From the IMG/VR virus record IMGVR_UViG_3300032278_004255, positions 1 through 51,200 of that record: a stretch of DNA of 51,200 nt; one strand, given 5' to 3'. Shown piece by piece: positions 7,230 to 14,812 of the stretch. Numbering within the stretch: the first letter of the stretch is position 1; every line of letters starts with the position of its first letter. Made by a program: the position numbers and the translations under genes. Under the pieces are notes generated by a model that did not search any database, was not told where the DNA came from, and saw only the letters and a program-made list of their open reading frames with translations. Source of the DNA: a virus.

Positions 7230-8494
7230 GAGGTCACCTCCGACAGCTCGGGGATGGCGCGGTCCATGTCGGCCAGGTCGCCGAGGCCGAGCTCGGCGAC
7301 GAGCCTGGCGGCGCGCCGGTAGCGGTTGATCATCGCGCTCGAGCGGTGGCCGGTGCGGTCGGCGACCCAGGTCTCGGTCTTCTCGTTCGCGAGCGCGATC
7401 GTGATGAAGGTCGCGCGGAGGTCGTGGAGCCGGATCGGCTGCCGCGTCGCGCTCCGCTCGTAGAGCTCGGGCCGATCGATCCCGGCGCTCCGGAGCTGCT
7501 CGCGAAACCGCGGCGTTGCACGGCCGTCGCCGCGGGTGATCAGCGGCTCGCCCGCCTCGTCGACGAAGACGCGGCCGTCGCCACCGCGGCGCGCGCGCCA
7601 GGCCCGGAGCGCGCGGGCGCAGTCCGGGCGCAGCGCCCAGGCCCGCGGTTCCCGGGTCTTGTTCTCGACCAGGGCGACCGCGCCGCGCTCGAGGTCCACG
7701 TCCGCCCAGGCCAGGTCGGAGGCCTCGCTCCGCCGCATCCCCTCCCGCGACATGAAGCCGTACAGCAGTCGGAAGTGCAGCGGGATCGAGCGGCAGCCGA
7801 GGAGCGCGCGGTCCTCGTCGGGGTAGAGGAACGTGTAGGCCTTCTCGTCGGTCAGCTTCGGCAGGAACCCCTTGGGCAGCGGGTTCGCCGTGATCACGCG
7901 CGCGGGGAAGTGCGCGAGCGTCAACACGCGCGCCATCACCTGCGCGACGTGTCGGCGCGACGCGGGCGCGAGGTGGGCGGGGAGGCGCTCCATGACGGTG
8001 AGCGCGTGGTCGAGCGTGATCTCCTCGAGAGGGATCGTCCCGATGATCGGGTAGACGTGATTCTCGAGGCGCCGCGCGTCCTGCGTCGCGGTCTTCTTCT
8101 TCTTGATGTGGTCCGGGTACCGGCTCCGCAGCTCGCCGCTCGTCCACGCGTAGCCGAACTCGGCGAAGGTCATCGACGCGACGGGCGGCGGCGCCGCCTC
8201 GCCGGTGCTGAGACGGCGGATCGCCTCGAGCGGGCGCTCGTGCCGGTCATCGCTCCCGCCGAGCAGCTGGAGCAGCGTCCTCGCGAGCTCCGCGCCGACG
8301 GGCTTCTCGGCGTCGCGGAGGAGGCAGGCCTGCTCGGCGAGCAGGCGCGCCCGGGAGCGGGCCTTCTCCTCGTCCTCGACCTCCCGCGGGCAGGTGGTGA
8401 GCTGGACCGTGCACCGCGAGCTCCCGCGGAGGGTCACGATCGCGCGCCAGCATCCGCCGTAGTAGCGGATCGATCCCGTCGCTTGCCGGCTCAC
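7226..8494 (-). CDS. second tyrosine recombinase
   Basis: A 422-residue site-specific recombinase distinct from the integrase at the left end. Core-binding domain about 108-205; catalytic residues Arg254 (EGMRRSEASDL), His357-x-x-Arg360 (HDLRATF), His383 (TGHRS) and Tyr392 (INRYRR) all present, so it should be active. It starts with GTG at 8494, overlapping the upstream HTH gene by GTGA. Possible roles are resolution of genome multimers, inversion, or a relic integrase from an older element. No inverted gene or crossover site was identified nearby. Confidence 0.88.
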   Translation of the reverse strand: MSRQATGSIRYYGGCWRAIVTLRGSSRCTVQLTTCPREVEDEEKARSRARLLAEQACLLRDAEKPVGAELARTLLQLLGGSDDRHERPLEAIRRLSTGEAAPPPVASMTFAEFGYAWTSGELRSRYPDHIKKKKTATQDARRLENHVYPIIGTIPLEEITLDHALTVMERLPAHLAPASRRHVAQVMARVLTLAHFPARVITANPLPKGFLPKLTDEKAYTFLYPDEDRALLGCRSIPLHFRLLYGFMSREGMRRSEASDLAWADVDLERGAVALVENKTREPRAWALRPDCARALRAWRARRGGDGRVFVDEAGEPLITRGDGRATPRFREQLRSAGIDRPELYERSATRQPIRLHDLRATFITIALANEKTETWVADRTGHRSSAMINRYRRAARLVAELGLGDLADMDRAIPELSEVTS

Positions 8495-8835
8495 TTGGCC
8501 GCGCTCCCGGGCACGCAGCCCTGCTCGAGGAGGAGGCGGTCCACGTCGTCGAGCTCCGCGGCGTTCGGCACGCGCTGAGCTCGCCGCGACGCCCCGGACT
8601 CGTCGCCCAGCCGGGCGAGGTAGGCCATCAGCGCCGTGCGCTCGACCATGCGGGTCTTGCCGAGCTTCGACACGTGCGGCGCCCCGTCCCGACGCAGCAG
8701 CTCGAGGAACTTCCGCTTGCTGAGCCCGAGCAGGTGGCAGTTGTCCTGCGTGTAGTAGTCCGGGTGCGCCTCGGGCAGGTCCGAGCGCCGGATCTGCACG
8801 CGGGCATCCGCCTCGATGAAGCCGTCCTCAGGCAT
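8491..8835 (-). CDS. HTH DNA-binding protein, excisionase-like
   Basis: A 114-residue protein. Residues 27-75 (YYTQDNCHLLGLSKRKFLELL, then RRDGAPHVSKLGKTRMVERTAL) form a MerR/excisionase-like winged helix. It lies directly before the second recombinase with a four-base overlap, copying the small-HTH plus recombinase pairing at the left end. It may be the recombination directionality factor of that enzyme. ATG at 8835. Confidence 0.7.
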   Translation of the reverse strand: MPEDGFIEADARVQIRRSDLPEAHPDYYTQDNCHLLGLSKRKFLELLRRDGAPHVSKLGKTRMVERTALMAYLARLGDESGASRRAQRVPNAAELDDVDRLLLEQGCVPGSAAK

Positions 8836-9205
8836 CGGTCGGCGTCTCCGGCAGCGATGCGACGAGCCGCTCTCGAGCTTCCCGGTAGCGGAGGGTCGCC
8901 TTGTCCCGCTCCTTCGCGGCTGTCCCGCGCTCGCTCCGCGCGCGCTGCAGGGCGGCCTCGGCCTCCGCCTCGAGCTCGGCGATCCGCGCCGCGAGTCGCT
9001 GGTCGAGCGCCTCGATCTCGGCGTCTCGCTCCGCGCGCGCGGCGTCTCGCGCCACGTCGAGCAGCCTCCCGCGCTCCGCCTCCTCGCGCTCCGCCTCGGC
9101 GAAGCGGCGCGCCGCTGCGTCGATGGCGGAGAGCGCCTCGTTGACCTCGGCGACGCGCGCGGCGCGCCGCTTCGCCTCCCGGGCGATGTCGACCTCGGCG
9201 CCCAT
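8828..9205 (-). CDS. coiled-coil protein
   Basis: A 125-residue protein that is almost entirely one long charged helix rich in Ala, Glu and Arg (about residues 8-118), with heptad-like Ala/Leu spacing typical of a coiled coil. No enzymatic motif. ATG at 9205 overlaps the upstream stop (TGATG). Role unknown. It could dimerise with other early proteins such as the next one upstream, which also ends in a coiled coil. Confidence 0.6.
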   Translation of the reverse strand: MGAEVDIAREAKRRAARVAEVNEALSAIDAAARRFAEAEREEAERGRLLDVARDAARAERDAEIEALDQRLAARIAELEAEAEAALQRARSERGTAAKERDKATLRYREARERLVASLPETPTDA

Positions 9206-9561
9206 CAGCCCAGCGCCTTTCGGAGGGTGCTGCGCAGCTCCTCGAGCTCGGCCTCGAGGCGCATGCGCTCCTCGACCAGTCGCTCGACCTGCGAGGGGAC
9301 GTCAGCGAGCGACTTGGCGCCGATGAGCTCGGCGATGCACTCCAGCGTCGAGGGCTCGCCCTTCCCCTCGTCCTCGTCGGCGACCGCGAGCGGGCAGGGC
9401 GAACCGAGCTGGACGCCCGGGGGTACCTGCCAGACGACGCGCGCGCCGCCCTCCTCGTCCTGCTCGACGTGGAGCGTGAGGCATCGGTTGCGGCCGATCT
9501 CCTTGACGATGGCTTCGGCCTTCCGCTCGCTCTCGCTTCGGTAGATGTCTCGCGCTTCCAT
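9205..9561 (-). CDS. unknown protein with C-terminal coiled coil
   Basis: A 118-residue protein. It has an N-terminal helix-strand part (RKAEAIVKEIGRNRCLTLHVEQ), a short beta region (ARVVWQVPPGVQLG) and a C-terminal coiled coil (VERLVEERMRLEAELEEL). ATG at 9561 overlaps the upstream TGA by one base; a GTG one codon earlier (9564) is possible. Unrecognised. Confidence 0.55.
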   Translation of the reverse strand: MEARDIYRSESERKAEAIVKEIGRNRCLTLHVEQDEEGGARVVWQVPPGVQLGSPCPLAVADEDEGKGEPSTLECIAELIGAKSLADVPSQVERLVEERMRLEAELEELRSTLRKALG

Positions 9562-10244
9562 CACTTCCGTGCCTCCCGGCCGCCGAGCTGGCGGGCCTCT
9601 TCTTCACGCAGGCGCGCCATCTCGGCGGCCATCTCCCGGTCGACCTCGGCGCGTGCCACCTCCGCGACGCTCATCCGGTGCCGGGCGCCCGTGCGCATCG
9701 CCCGGGCGAGGAGCTCGGTCTCGTCGAGGCGCTCGAGGTCCGAGATTCGCTGGGCGATGCGCGCGCGGCGCGGGCGCTTGGCGACGGCCCCGAACTCCAC
9801 GAGCCGCGCGCGGAAGCCAACGCGCCGCGCGAGCTCCTCCGGAACGGTCCAGAGCCCCTGCCGCCCGCGGCACTCGAGCGGCGGGATCGGGATCACGCGC
9901 TCGAGCACCCAGCCGATGCACCCGGGAATGAACCAGCCGGACTCGCCGGCCGCGCGCGCCGCGGCGTCGTCCAGGTCGCCGGCGAAGTCGAACCCGCCGG
10001 CGCCGCTGACGCGAATCCACCCACGGAGCCGCGCGACCCCGACGATCCCGGTGGGGCTGTCCTCGCTCAGCCGGGGTCGGTCGCCCTCGGGCCAGACCGA
10101 GTCGGCGTCGAAGCGCTGCCCGGCGTGGATGGCGAACATGCAGCCGATGGCGGCGGCGGGCGGGCGCCATGTGCGGTTCTCGACCCGCTTCGTGCTGTGC
10201 ACGATCGCGTCGGACCACGGGCGGTGGAGGGTGAGGGCCTTCAC
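9561..10244 (-). CDS. ASCH-domain protein
   Basis: A 227-residue protein whose first 130 residues are an ASCH (PUA-like, RNA- or nucleotide-binding) domain: KALTLHRPWSDAIVHSTKRV, then ENRTW, FAIHAG and GIVGVARL. The C-terminal 90 residues are a basic, probably helical tail. ASCH proteins bind RNA or modified nucleosides, and some are nucleases or amidohydrolases. GTG at 10244 overlaps the DUF5131 stop (GTGA), and phages often carry these two families together, so they may share a nucleic-acid modification role. Confidence 0.8.
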   Translation of the reverse strand: MKALTLHRPWSDAIVHSTKRVENRTWRPPAAAIGCMFAIHAGQRFDADSVWPEGDRPRLSEDSPTGIVGVARLRGWIRVSGAGGFDFAGDLDDAAARAAGESGWFIPGCIGWVLERVIPIPPLECRGRQGLWTVPEELARRVGFRARLVEFGAVAKRPRRARIAQRISDLERLDETELLARAMRTGARHRMSVAEVARAEVDREMAAEMARLREEEARQLGGREARK

Positions 10245-11299
10245 GCTCGACCTCCGAACGCGTGCGGGAACTCGCGCACGCGCAGGTCCTCCGGCCACTC
10301 GTCCATTGCGCCGCCCTTGCGGTCGCGAGTGCGCAACGCGACGCGCTCGGGGTCGAGGTCTTCTCCATCCAGGCCCTCGTGTAGATCGAACGGGTCGACT
10401 CCGAGCAGCTTTGCGAGAGAGTCCGAGCTGACGTAGGGCCTCGCCCCGAGCTGCTTCACGAACACCGGCACGCCGGCCTCGCGCGCCTGCTCGATCGCCT
10501 GCCGAGCCCAGGCCAGGTCGAACGGTCGCGCCCCCGGCCCGCTCTCTCCGCCGACCACGATCCAGTCGAGGCCGTGCGGCTTGGGGCCGGAGCCCAGATG
10601 AACGGGGGTCAGCCAGTTGTAGTCGCACCCTGAGCGCCACCGGACAGGCCCCAGCGCCGGTTCGTAGCTCACCCAGCGGACAGCTGCGGGGACGCCGAGC
10701 AGCACGGGGATCCGCTCGTTCGCGGTAGCCTGGTCCTCGACGCTCACGCCGATCCAGACGTTCGGCAGGGGCCAGGCTTCGGCACACCCGAGGTACCTCA
10801 GCGCCAGGCCGAGCCCGCCTGCGCTCACGGTGTCGAGCGCATCCGCGGCGGCTCGACGGCACCTCCGAAGCGCATCCCCCGGCGACAGGTGGCCGCCCTC
10901 GGCCGCCCACGCGAAGAACTCGGCCGCCCGCTCGGGCCGCTTCGTGAGCACCTGGAAGGTGTGCTGCGGCGCCGCCGCCATCACCCCGAAGACGGCCGCG
11001 ATGTACTCGAACGGCACCGACTCGTGGAAGAGGTCGCTCATCGAGTTGACAAACACCATCCGCGGCTTGCGCCACCGCAGCGGGTCCCCGAGGTGCTCCG
11101 GGACCTGGCGCACCGTGCCGTTCCACCGCGCGCGCGGCTTGCCCTCAGCGGTGAGGCGCACGAGGCCCTCGTACGGCTTCCCCGGACCTGCGAAACGCCG
11201 CGCGACCACCTCTGCGTAGCAGTGCCGGCAGCCCTCCGAGACGCGCGAGCAGCCGCGGAGAGGGTTCCACGTGGCGTCCGTCCACTCGATCTTGCTCAC
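10241..11299 (-). CDS. DUF5131 / phage Gp37-Gp68 family protein (radical-SAM-like)
   Basis: A 352-residue protein opening with the family signature KIEWTDATWNPLRGCSRVSE, then GCRHCYAE, which places Cys17, Cys24 and Cys27 as a presumed iron-sulfur ligand set. Further family motifs: VFVNSMSDLFHE, FQVLTKRPER, WIGVSVEDQ and VGGESGPGARP. The family is related to radical SAM enzymes and is frequent in mycobacteriophages and other phages; its substrate is unknown to me. GTG at 11299 overlaps the upstream stop. Co-transcribed with the ASCH gene. Confidence 0.88.
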   Translation of the reverse strand: MSKIEWTDATWNPLRGCSRVSEGCRHCYAEVVARRFAGPGKPYEGLVRLTAEGKPRARWNGTVRQVPEHLGDPLRWRKPRMVFVNSMSDLFHESVPFEYIAAVFGVMAAAPQHTFQVLTKRPERAAEFFAWAAEGGHLSPGDALRRCRRAAADALDTVSAGGLGLALRYLGCAEAWPLPNVWIGVSVEDQATANERIPVLLGVPAAVRWVSYEPALGPVRWRSGCDYNWLTPVHLGSGPKPHGLDWIVVGGESGPGARPFDLAWARQAIEQAREAGVPVFVKQLGARPYVSSDSLAKLLGVDPFDLHEGLDGEDLDPERVALRTRDRKGGAMDEWPEDLRVREFPHAFGGRA

Positions 11300-11853
11300 C
11301 TCGACCTCCGCTCCGGACGAGGGCGTCCGGCGTCGCGGCGCGCGGCCGCGAAGATTTCGCGGTGCAGCCGGAGGCGGCGCCGCTCGTTGCTGGGTGTCCG
11401 CGGGTCCTCGAGGCGGGCGTCGATGGCGCGCACCACGATCGCCCGGCCGCGCCGGACCCACTGGTAGAGGGCGTCGAGGCTGGGGGCTTCGAGCCCGTAC
11501 TCGTCGGCGAGCTGCGCCTCGATCTCGGCCGAGGGCAGCCGGAGGATGCGGCGCTTCATCGCCGCTCGAGCTCGGCGGCGCGCGGCGAGCCGGCGGCCGG
11601 CGTCGCGGCGCGAGTAGAGCAAGAAGACGAGCTGGTCGAGCCAGAGCATCTCCGGGTCCGCGCCGGCCCGGGTCCGGGAGATGTCGCGGAGGAACGCGCG
11701 CGCCTCCTTCGACTCGGGCAGGGGCGTCGAGATCCGCGCGCGGCGGACCGGGGCGCTCGAGGAGTCCCCCGCGTCCCCGCGTGGGGGGGAGCACGACGGG
11801 GGCGCAGAGGACTCCTCCAGCGCCGCGGCGGCGGCGTGGTCGTGACGGCTCAC
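11296..11853 (-). CDS. unknown basic early protein
   Basis: A 185-residue protein. The N-terminal 50 residues are low-complexity (Ala, Ser, Pro-rich). Residues 50-185 are helical and very Arg-rich, with ARAFLRDISRTRAGADPEML, WLDQLVFLLYSRRDAG and SLDALYQWVRRGRAIVVRAI. The last could be an HTH-like element, so nucleic-acid binding is plausible. GTG at 11853, GTGA overlap with the HNH gene upstream. Confidence 0.55.
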   Translation of the reverse strand: MSRHDHAAAAALEESSAPPSCSPPRGDAGDSSSAPVRRARISTPLPESKEARAFLRDISRTRAGADPEMLWLDQLVFLLYSRRDAGRRLAARRRARAAMKRRILRLPSAEIEAQLADEYGLEAPSLDALYQWVRRGRAIVVRAIDARLEDPRTPSNERRRLRLHREIFAAARRDAGRPRPERRSR

Positions 11854-12395
11854 CGGGACACCTCGCGGGCGCCGCCGGTGCGGAACCACTCGACCAAGAG
11901 CTCGACCTGGCGATCCGAGAAGAAGGCGCGGGTCTGCCCGGCCGTGATCCCGGGCAGGTGCCCGTGGTCGTGGAAGTGGCCGTGGTGCTCGCGGCAGAGC
12001 GGGACGGTCCGGTAGTCGTGGACTTTCTGCGAGACGCCGCGCCGGGGAGCCCAGTGGTGCGCCTCGATCCCGGATCGCCTGCCGCAGTGGCAGCACGGGA
12101 GGCTGGCGACCCAGCGGAGGTAGGCCGCGTCGCGGGCGGGGCCCTTGGGCCGGGGCTGCGGGCGGAGCTCCGGCCTCGCGAGCTCGGGCGGCGACGGGAG
12201 GGCGCCCGGCGACGACGCGCGCCGCTCGAGCGGCGAGACGCTGTCGAGGGCCACGCGGCGGGGCTTCGCCTTGCCGTCCGGCACGACGTAGGCCTCCCCC
12301 GCGCCCGCGGTGACCTGCGTGACCCGGCCCTGGTAGAGCCGGCGCCCGCCCATGCCGCGCACCTGGACGCGGTCCCCCTCGCGCAGCTCCTTCAC
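11850..12395 (-). CDS. HNH-type nuclease
   Basis: A 181-residue protein. Residues 1-55 form a small beta-barrel-like (SH3/KOW-like) module (LREGDRVQVRGMGGRRLYQG). Residues 90-150 are an HNH-like nuclease: YLRWVASLPCCHCGRRSGIE then AHHW (His113-His114), HDYRTVPLCREHH (Cys134, His137-His138) and HGHFHDHGH, with Cys101/102 and Cys104 as likely zinc ligands. Related to DUF968/Ref-type phage nucleases by motif only. It could cut host DNA or process recombination intermediates. GTG at 12395. Confidence 0.8.
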   Translation of the reverse strand: MKELREGDRVQVRGMGGRRLYQGRVTQVTAGAGEAYVVPDGKAKPRRVALDSVSPLERRASSPGALPSPPELARPELRPQPRPKGPARDAAYLRWVASLPCCHCGRRSGIEAHHWAPRRGVSQKVHDYRTVPLCREHHGHFHDHGHLPGITAGQTRAFFSDRQVELLVEWFRTGGAREVSR

Positions 12396-12730
12396 GCCGC
12401 ACCTCGCGCGCCGGTGATCGCCCTGACGACGAGCCGGCCGACTCGCGTCTCCGGAATCCAGTCGATCACACAGGCGGTCGAGAGGCCCAGCTCGGCAAGG
12501 CGCGACAGCGTGCGGCGAACGTAACGCTCCGCGCCGGCCGCGGTGGATTCCCGGGCGCAACAGAGCGGGCGGTGGTTCACTCCCACGCAGCCCAGCTCGC
12601 TGCGGTAGCGCTCGGGGACGGCGCCGTGGTCCCAGGCGATGGCCCAGCCCGCCACGTCCTCGCGAATCGACACGCGCACGGGGGTGATCACCGGCTTGAG
12701 TGCCGCGGTGCGGTAGGTGCACCCGCTCAC
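12392..12730 (-). CDS. unknown small protein
   Basis: A 112-residue protein with several Cys (Cys4; CVGVNHRPLCC near residues 49-59). An Arg-rich segment and a C-terminal strand-rich part (TACVIDWIPETRVGRLVVRA) follow. No recognised family. GTG at 12730 overlaps the upstream stop by four bases, as in most genes of this operon. Confidence 0.55.
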   Translation of the reverse strand: MSGCTYRTAALKPVITPVRVSIREDVAGWAIAWDHGAVPERYRSELGCVGVNHRPLCCARESTAAGAERYVRRTLSRLAELGLSTACVIDWIPETRVGRLVVRAITGARGAA

Positions 12731-12915
12731 GCCGCGTCCCTCCGGACGATGCGGAGCCGGCGAGCGGCGCGGGCGGACCGCTGGCGGACGCGCAGGGCGC
12801 AGAAGCAGCAGACGAACGCCCACGGACCACCGGGCCAGAGGGGGCGGTCCTCGACGGCGGGGCGCTGGACGCCCCGGTGAGCGCAGGGCTCGCAGAGCTG
12901 GTCCGCGCCGATCAC
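12727..12915 (-). CDS. 62-aa zinc-finger-like protein
   Basis: A 62-residue protein with CEPC (residues 8-11) and CCFC (36-39), spaced like a treble-clef or zinc ribbon, followed by a very Arg-rich C-terminal tail suited to nucleic-acid contact. GTG at 12915, GTGA overlap with the receiver-like gene. Function unknown; the gene is supported by coupling on both sides. Confidence 0.55.
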   Translation of the reverse strand: MIGADQLCEPCAHRGVQRPAVEDRPLWPGGPWAFVCCFCALRVRQRSARAARRLRIVRRDAA

Positions 12916-13298
12916 CCGCACACCTCGGGCTGCTCGTAGACGACGGTCGCGCGGGCGAGGAGCCACTCCAGGCCGGCGCACCAGTCGACCCCGGCCCAGC
13001 GCTTCCGGGTCGTGTCGGTCCAGGTCCAGGGCCGCTCGCCGCCGCTGATCACCACCACGGGGAGGCGGCGCTCGGCAGCCCACGCCACCACGGTGCTCCC
13101 GCACCCGGGGCGGAGGTTCCAGTCGGTGATGACCGCGTCGAAGGCTCGGTGCTCCACGGAGGGCAGGAGAGCGAGCCTGGTCAGCGTCTCCACCTCTACG
13201 GCGTACCCGCGCCCACTCGCGGCACGGTGGAGGGCCTTGCGGACGGCGGAGGCCTTCAAGAACTCGTCCTCGACGTGAAGGATGCGGAGGGTGATCAC
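12912..13298 (-). CDS. CheY-like response-regulator receiver protein
   Basis: A 128-residue stand-alone receiver domain. ILHVEDEF supplies the acidic pocket (Glu10, Asp11), AFDAVITDWNL the phospho-acceptor Asp59, and LPVVVISGG the switch residue Ser85. The conserved lysine after the fifth strand is not clearly present (Lys99 is the nearest candidate), so it may be a pseudo-receiver. There is no output domain and no histidine kinase in the window. It could titrate a host phosphorelay or serve as an adaptor. GTG at 13298. Confidence 0.72.
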   Translation of the reverse strand: MITLRILHVEDEFLKASAVRKALHRAASGRGYAVEVETLTRLALLPSVEHRAFDAVITDWNLRPGCGSTVVAWAAERRLPVVVISGGERPWTWTDTTRKRWAGVDWCAGLEWLLARATVVYEQPEVCG

Positions 13299-13897
13299 GC
13301 GCCCGCCTCCCGGTTGAGGCGCGAGACGATGGCGCTCGCGGTCGCGGCGTCGCAGTCCAGCGCGCCCACGCGCCGTCCATCGGCGAGCAGCTCCACGTCG
13401 CCGCCGCTGACCGGCTGCAGGCTGTAGAGCGGCGCCGACTGGTCGGTGGGGTCCTCGTCGCACCCCTGGCAGATGGTGACGCCCTCGTCGTCGCTCCACG
13501 CCTCCTGGCCGGGAGCGATCCAGCCCTCGCACCCCTCGCACCGGAGCGCGCCGGCCTCGCGGGCGTGGTCGGGGCACAGCGGCTCGTCCTCGACCTCGAC
13601 GACCGCGGCGATCAGGATGCGCCCGTCGTCGTCGTCGCAGGCCGCGCAGCGCTGGACGGTGTCGGCGTCGGGTCGGGCCCGGCACCGATCCCGAATCTCG
13701 GCCTCGACGACGAGCGGCGCCCCTATCTCGGCCGCGAGCCGGACCGCACCGATGTAGCCCTCCTCGTCGATCGGACCGGTGTGGCGGAAGAAGATCCCGT
13801 CGCTCGTCTCGAGAGCGAAGACGGCGTCCTCGCAGCTCTCCGCCGCGTACTCGCGCGCGTACCAGACGCGCGCGACTCGAAGAGACCCGCTCACCAT
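13295..13897 (-). CDS. unknown protein with two Cys-pair modules
   Basis: A 200-residue protein. Residues 1-75 look like a beta-rich domain (VARVWYAREYA, AVFALETSDGIFFRH). CAAC near 88 and CPDH near 114 come next, then CEGCEGW near 124 and CQGCDED near 147, consistent with one or two zinc-ribbon units. The C-terminal ELLADGRRVGALDC resembles a short beta hairpin. Unrecognised. The start is the ATG at 13897 (TGATG overlap); a GTG just before it is possible. Confidence 0.58.
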   Translation of the reverse strand: MVSGSLRVARVWYAREYAAESCEDAVFALETSDGIFFRHTGPIDEEGYIGAVRLAAEIGAPLVVEAEIRDRCRARPDADTVQRCAACDDDDGRILIAAVVEVEDEPLCPDHAREAGALRCEGCEGWIAPGQEAWSDDEGVTICQGCDEDPTDQSAPLYSLQPVSGGDVELLADGRRVGALDCDAATASAIVSRLNREAGA

Positions 13898-14376
13898 CAC
13901 GCGACCTCGGCGAGGCGCTCGGCCTCGATCAGGAGCTCGGTGACCCGGCGGGCCGCGAAGTCCGCGTGGTAGCAGTAGGCGCGCTCGGCGCCCGACTCGT
14001 CCCAAGCGCGGAAGTAGCCGCGCTCCGGGCCGTGCTGGATGGTCCAGCCCTCGTGCTCGAGCTCGGCGTCCCGCGGGAGGTCGTGGAGCCGGGCGGCGAG
14101 GGGACCGCTCAGCTCGCGCATGAGCTCGTCGTCGTACTCGACGCGGACGTAGGTGTTGCCGCCGAGGAGGATCTCGCCGGTCATCTCGTCGCGCGAGAAC
14201 TGCTCGAACTGCCGAGCCACGGTCTCGACCTCGCTCTTGCGCACGTCGGCGCGACGGATCGTGACGTAGAGCGACGAGTCCGTGGTGCACCGGTCGGAGC
14301 GGACCGAGACGGCGCGGGCGTTCCACCCGCGGGCCTTGAGCTCGGCGCGGAGGCGCTGGGCGCGAGCGGCGCTCAT
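13897..14376 (-). CDS. unknown protein resembling the LPD29-type polyvalent domain
   Basis: A 159-residue protein. The N-terminal half (LRAELKARGWNARAVSVRSD, SSLYVTIRR, then ILLGGNTYVRVEYDDEL) resembles LPD29, an accessory domain of large polyvalent phage and conjugative proteins. The resemblance is by eye and unverified. The C-terminal half has a helical region with CYHADFAARRV. ATG at 14376, TGATG overlap with the first gene of the operon. Confidence 0.58.
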   Translation of the reverse strand: MSAARAQRLRAELKARGWNARAVSVRSDRCTTDSSLYVTIRRADVRKSEVETVARQFEQFSRDEMTGEILLGGNTYVRVEYDDELMRELSGPLAARLHDLPRDAELEHEGWTIQHGPERGYFRAWDESGAERAYCYHADFAARRVTELLIEAERLAEVA

Positions 14377-14735
14377 CAGGCGACCTCGCAGAAGAGGGTG
14401 CCGACGATGAGGTGCTCACCGCTCTCGTCGAGGAGGTCGCCCTCGAGCTCGTCGGGGAGGCCGCTGTCGAGCGTGACGTCGCCCGTGGGGAAGACGCCCC
14501 CGTGCTCGCGCCGCATGTGGCGGAGTCGGGTGACCTCCCCCGAGTCCTGCAGGGCGGTGAGCTGCTCGCCCCGGTCGATGACCAGAGCCACGTCGGCGCC
14601 GGCGTCGGTGAGCTCGCCGCGGATGCGGCACGCGACCAGGCCGCGGCACACCTGCACTTCGACCTCCACGCCACCTACGACCACCAGCCCGGTCGCGTTT
14701 CGTTCCGTTCCGTCGTGTCCCTGCTCGCTTCGCAT
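14376..14735 (-). CDS. first gene of the leftward early operon, unknown
   Basis: A 119-residue, mainly beta-rich acidic protein (GLVVVGGVEVEVQVCRGLVA, DVALVIDRGEQLTALQDS, HLIVGTLFCEV). ATG at 14735 is preceded by a good GGAGGT site 8 bases upstream. It is the promoter-proximal gene behind the operator-controlled leftward promoter, the place of the first delayed-early gene in lambda-like phages. No family recognised. Confidence 0.62.
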   Translation of the reverse strand: MRSEQGHDGTERNATGLVVVGGVEVEVQVCRGLVACRIRGELTDAGADVALVIDRGEQLTALQDSGEVTRLRHMRREHGGVFPTGDVTLDSGLPDELEGDLLDESGEHLIVGTLFCEVA

Positions 14736-14751
14736 CGTCGTGACCTCCGTT

Positions 14752-14767
14752 GCGTACAGATGTACGC
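14752..14767. promoter_or_regulatory. repressor operator palindrome (OL-like)
   Basis: Perfect 16-base inverted repeat GCGTACA-GA-TGTACGC covering the -10 of the leftward promoter. Related sites at 16071-16086 and 16114-16129 lie between the repressor and Cro-like genes, the arrangement expected for an immunity operator set. Confidence 0.75.
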
Positions 14768-14787
14768 GCAGCCGCGAGCGATGTCAA
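14759..14787 (-). promoter_or_regulatory. leftward early promoter (PL-like)
   Basis: On the minus strand a perfect -35 TTGACA (14787-14782) is followed by a 17-base spacer and a -10-like TACATC (14764-14759). Transcription would start about 14752 and give a short leader with GGAGGT before the ATG at 14735. The -10 lies inside the palindrome 14752-14767, so the bound repressor would block it. The Cro-gene promoter has the same TACATCTGT after a 17-base spacer. Confidence 0.75.
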
Positions 14788-14812
14788 ATACAAAAGTACG
14801 CGTTCGAGAGAA

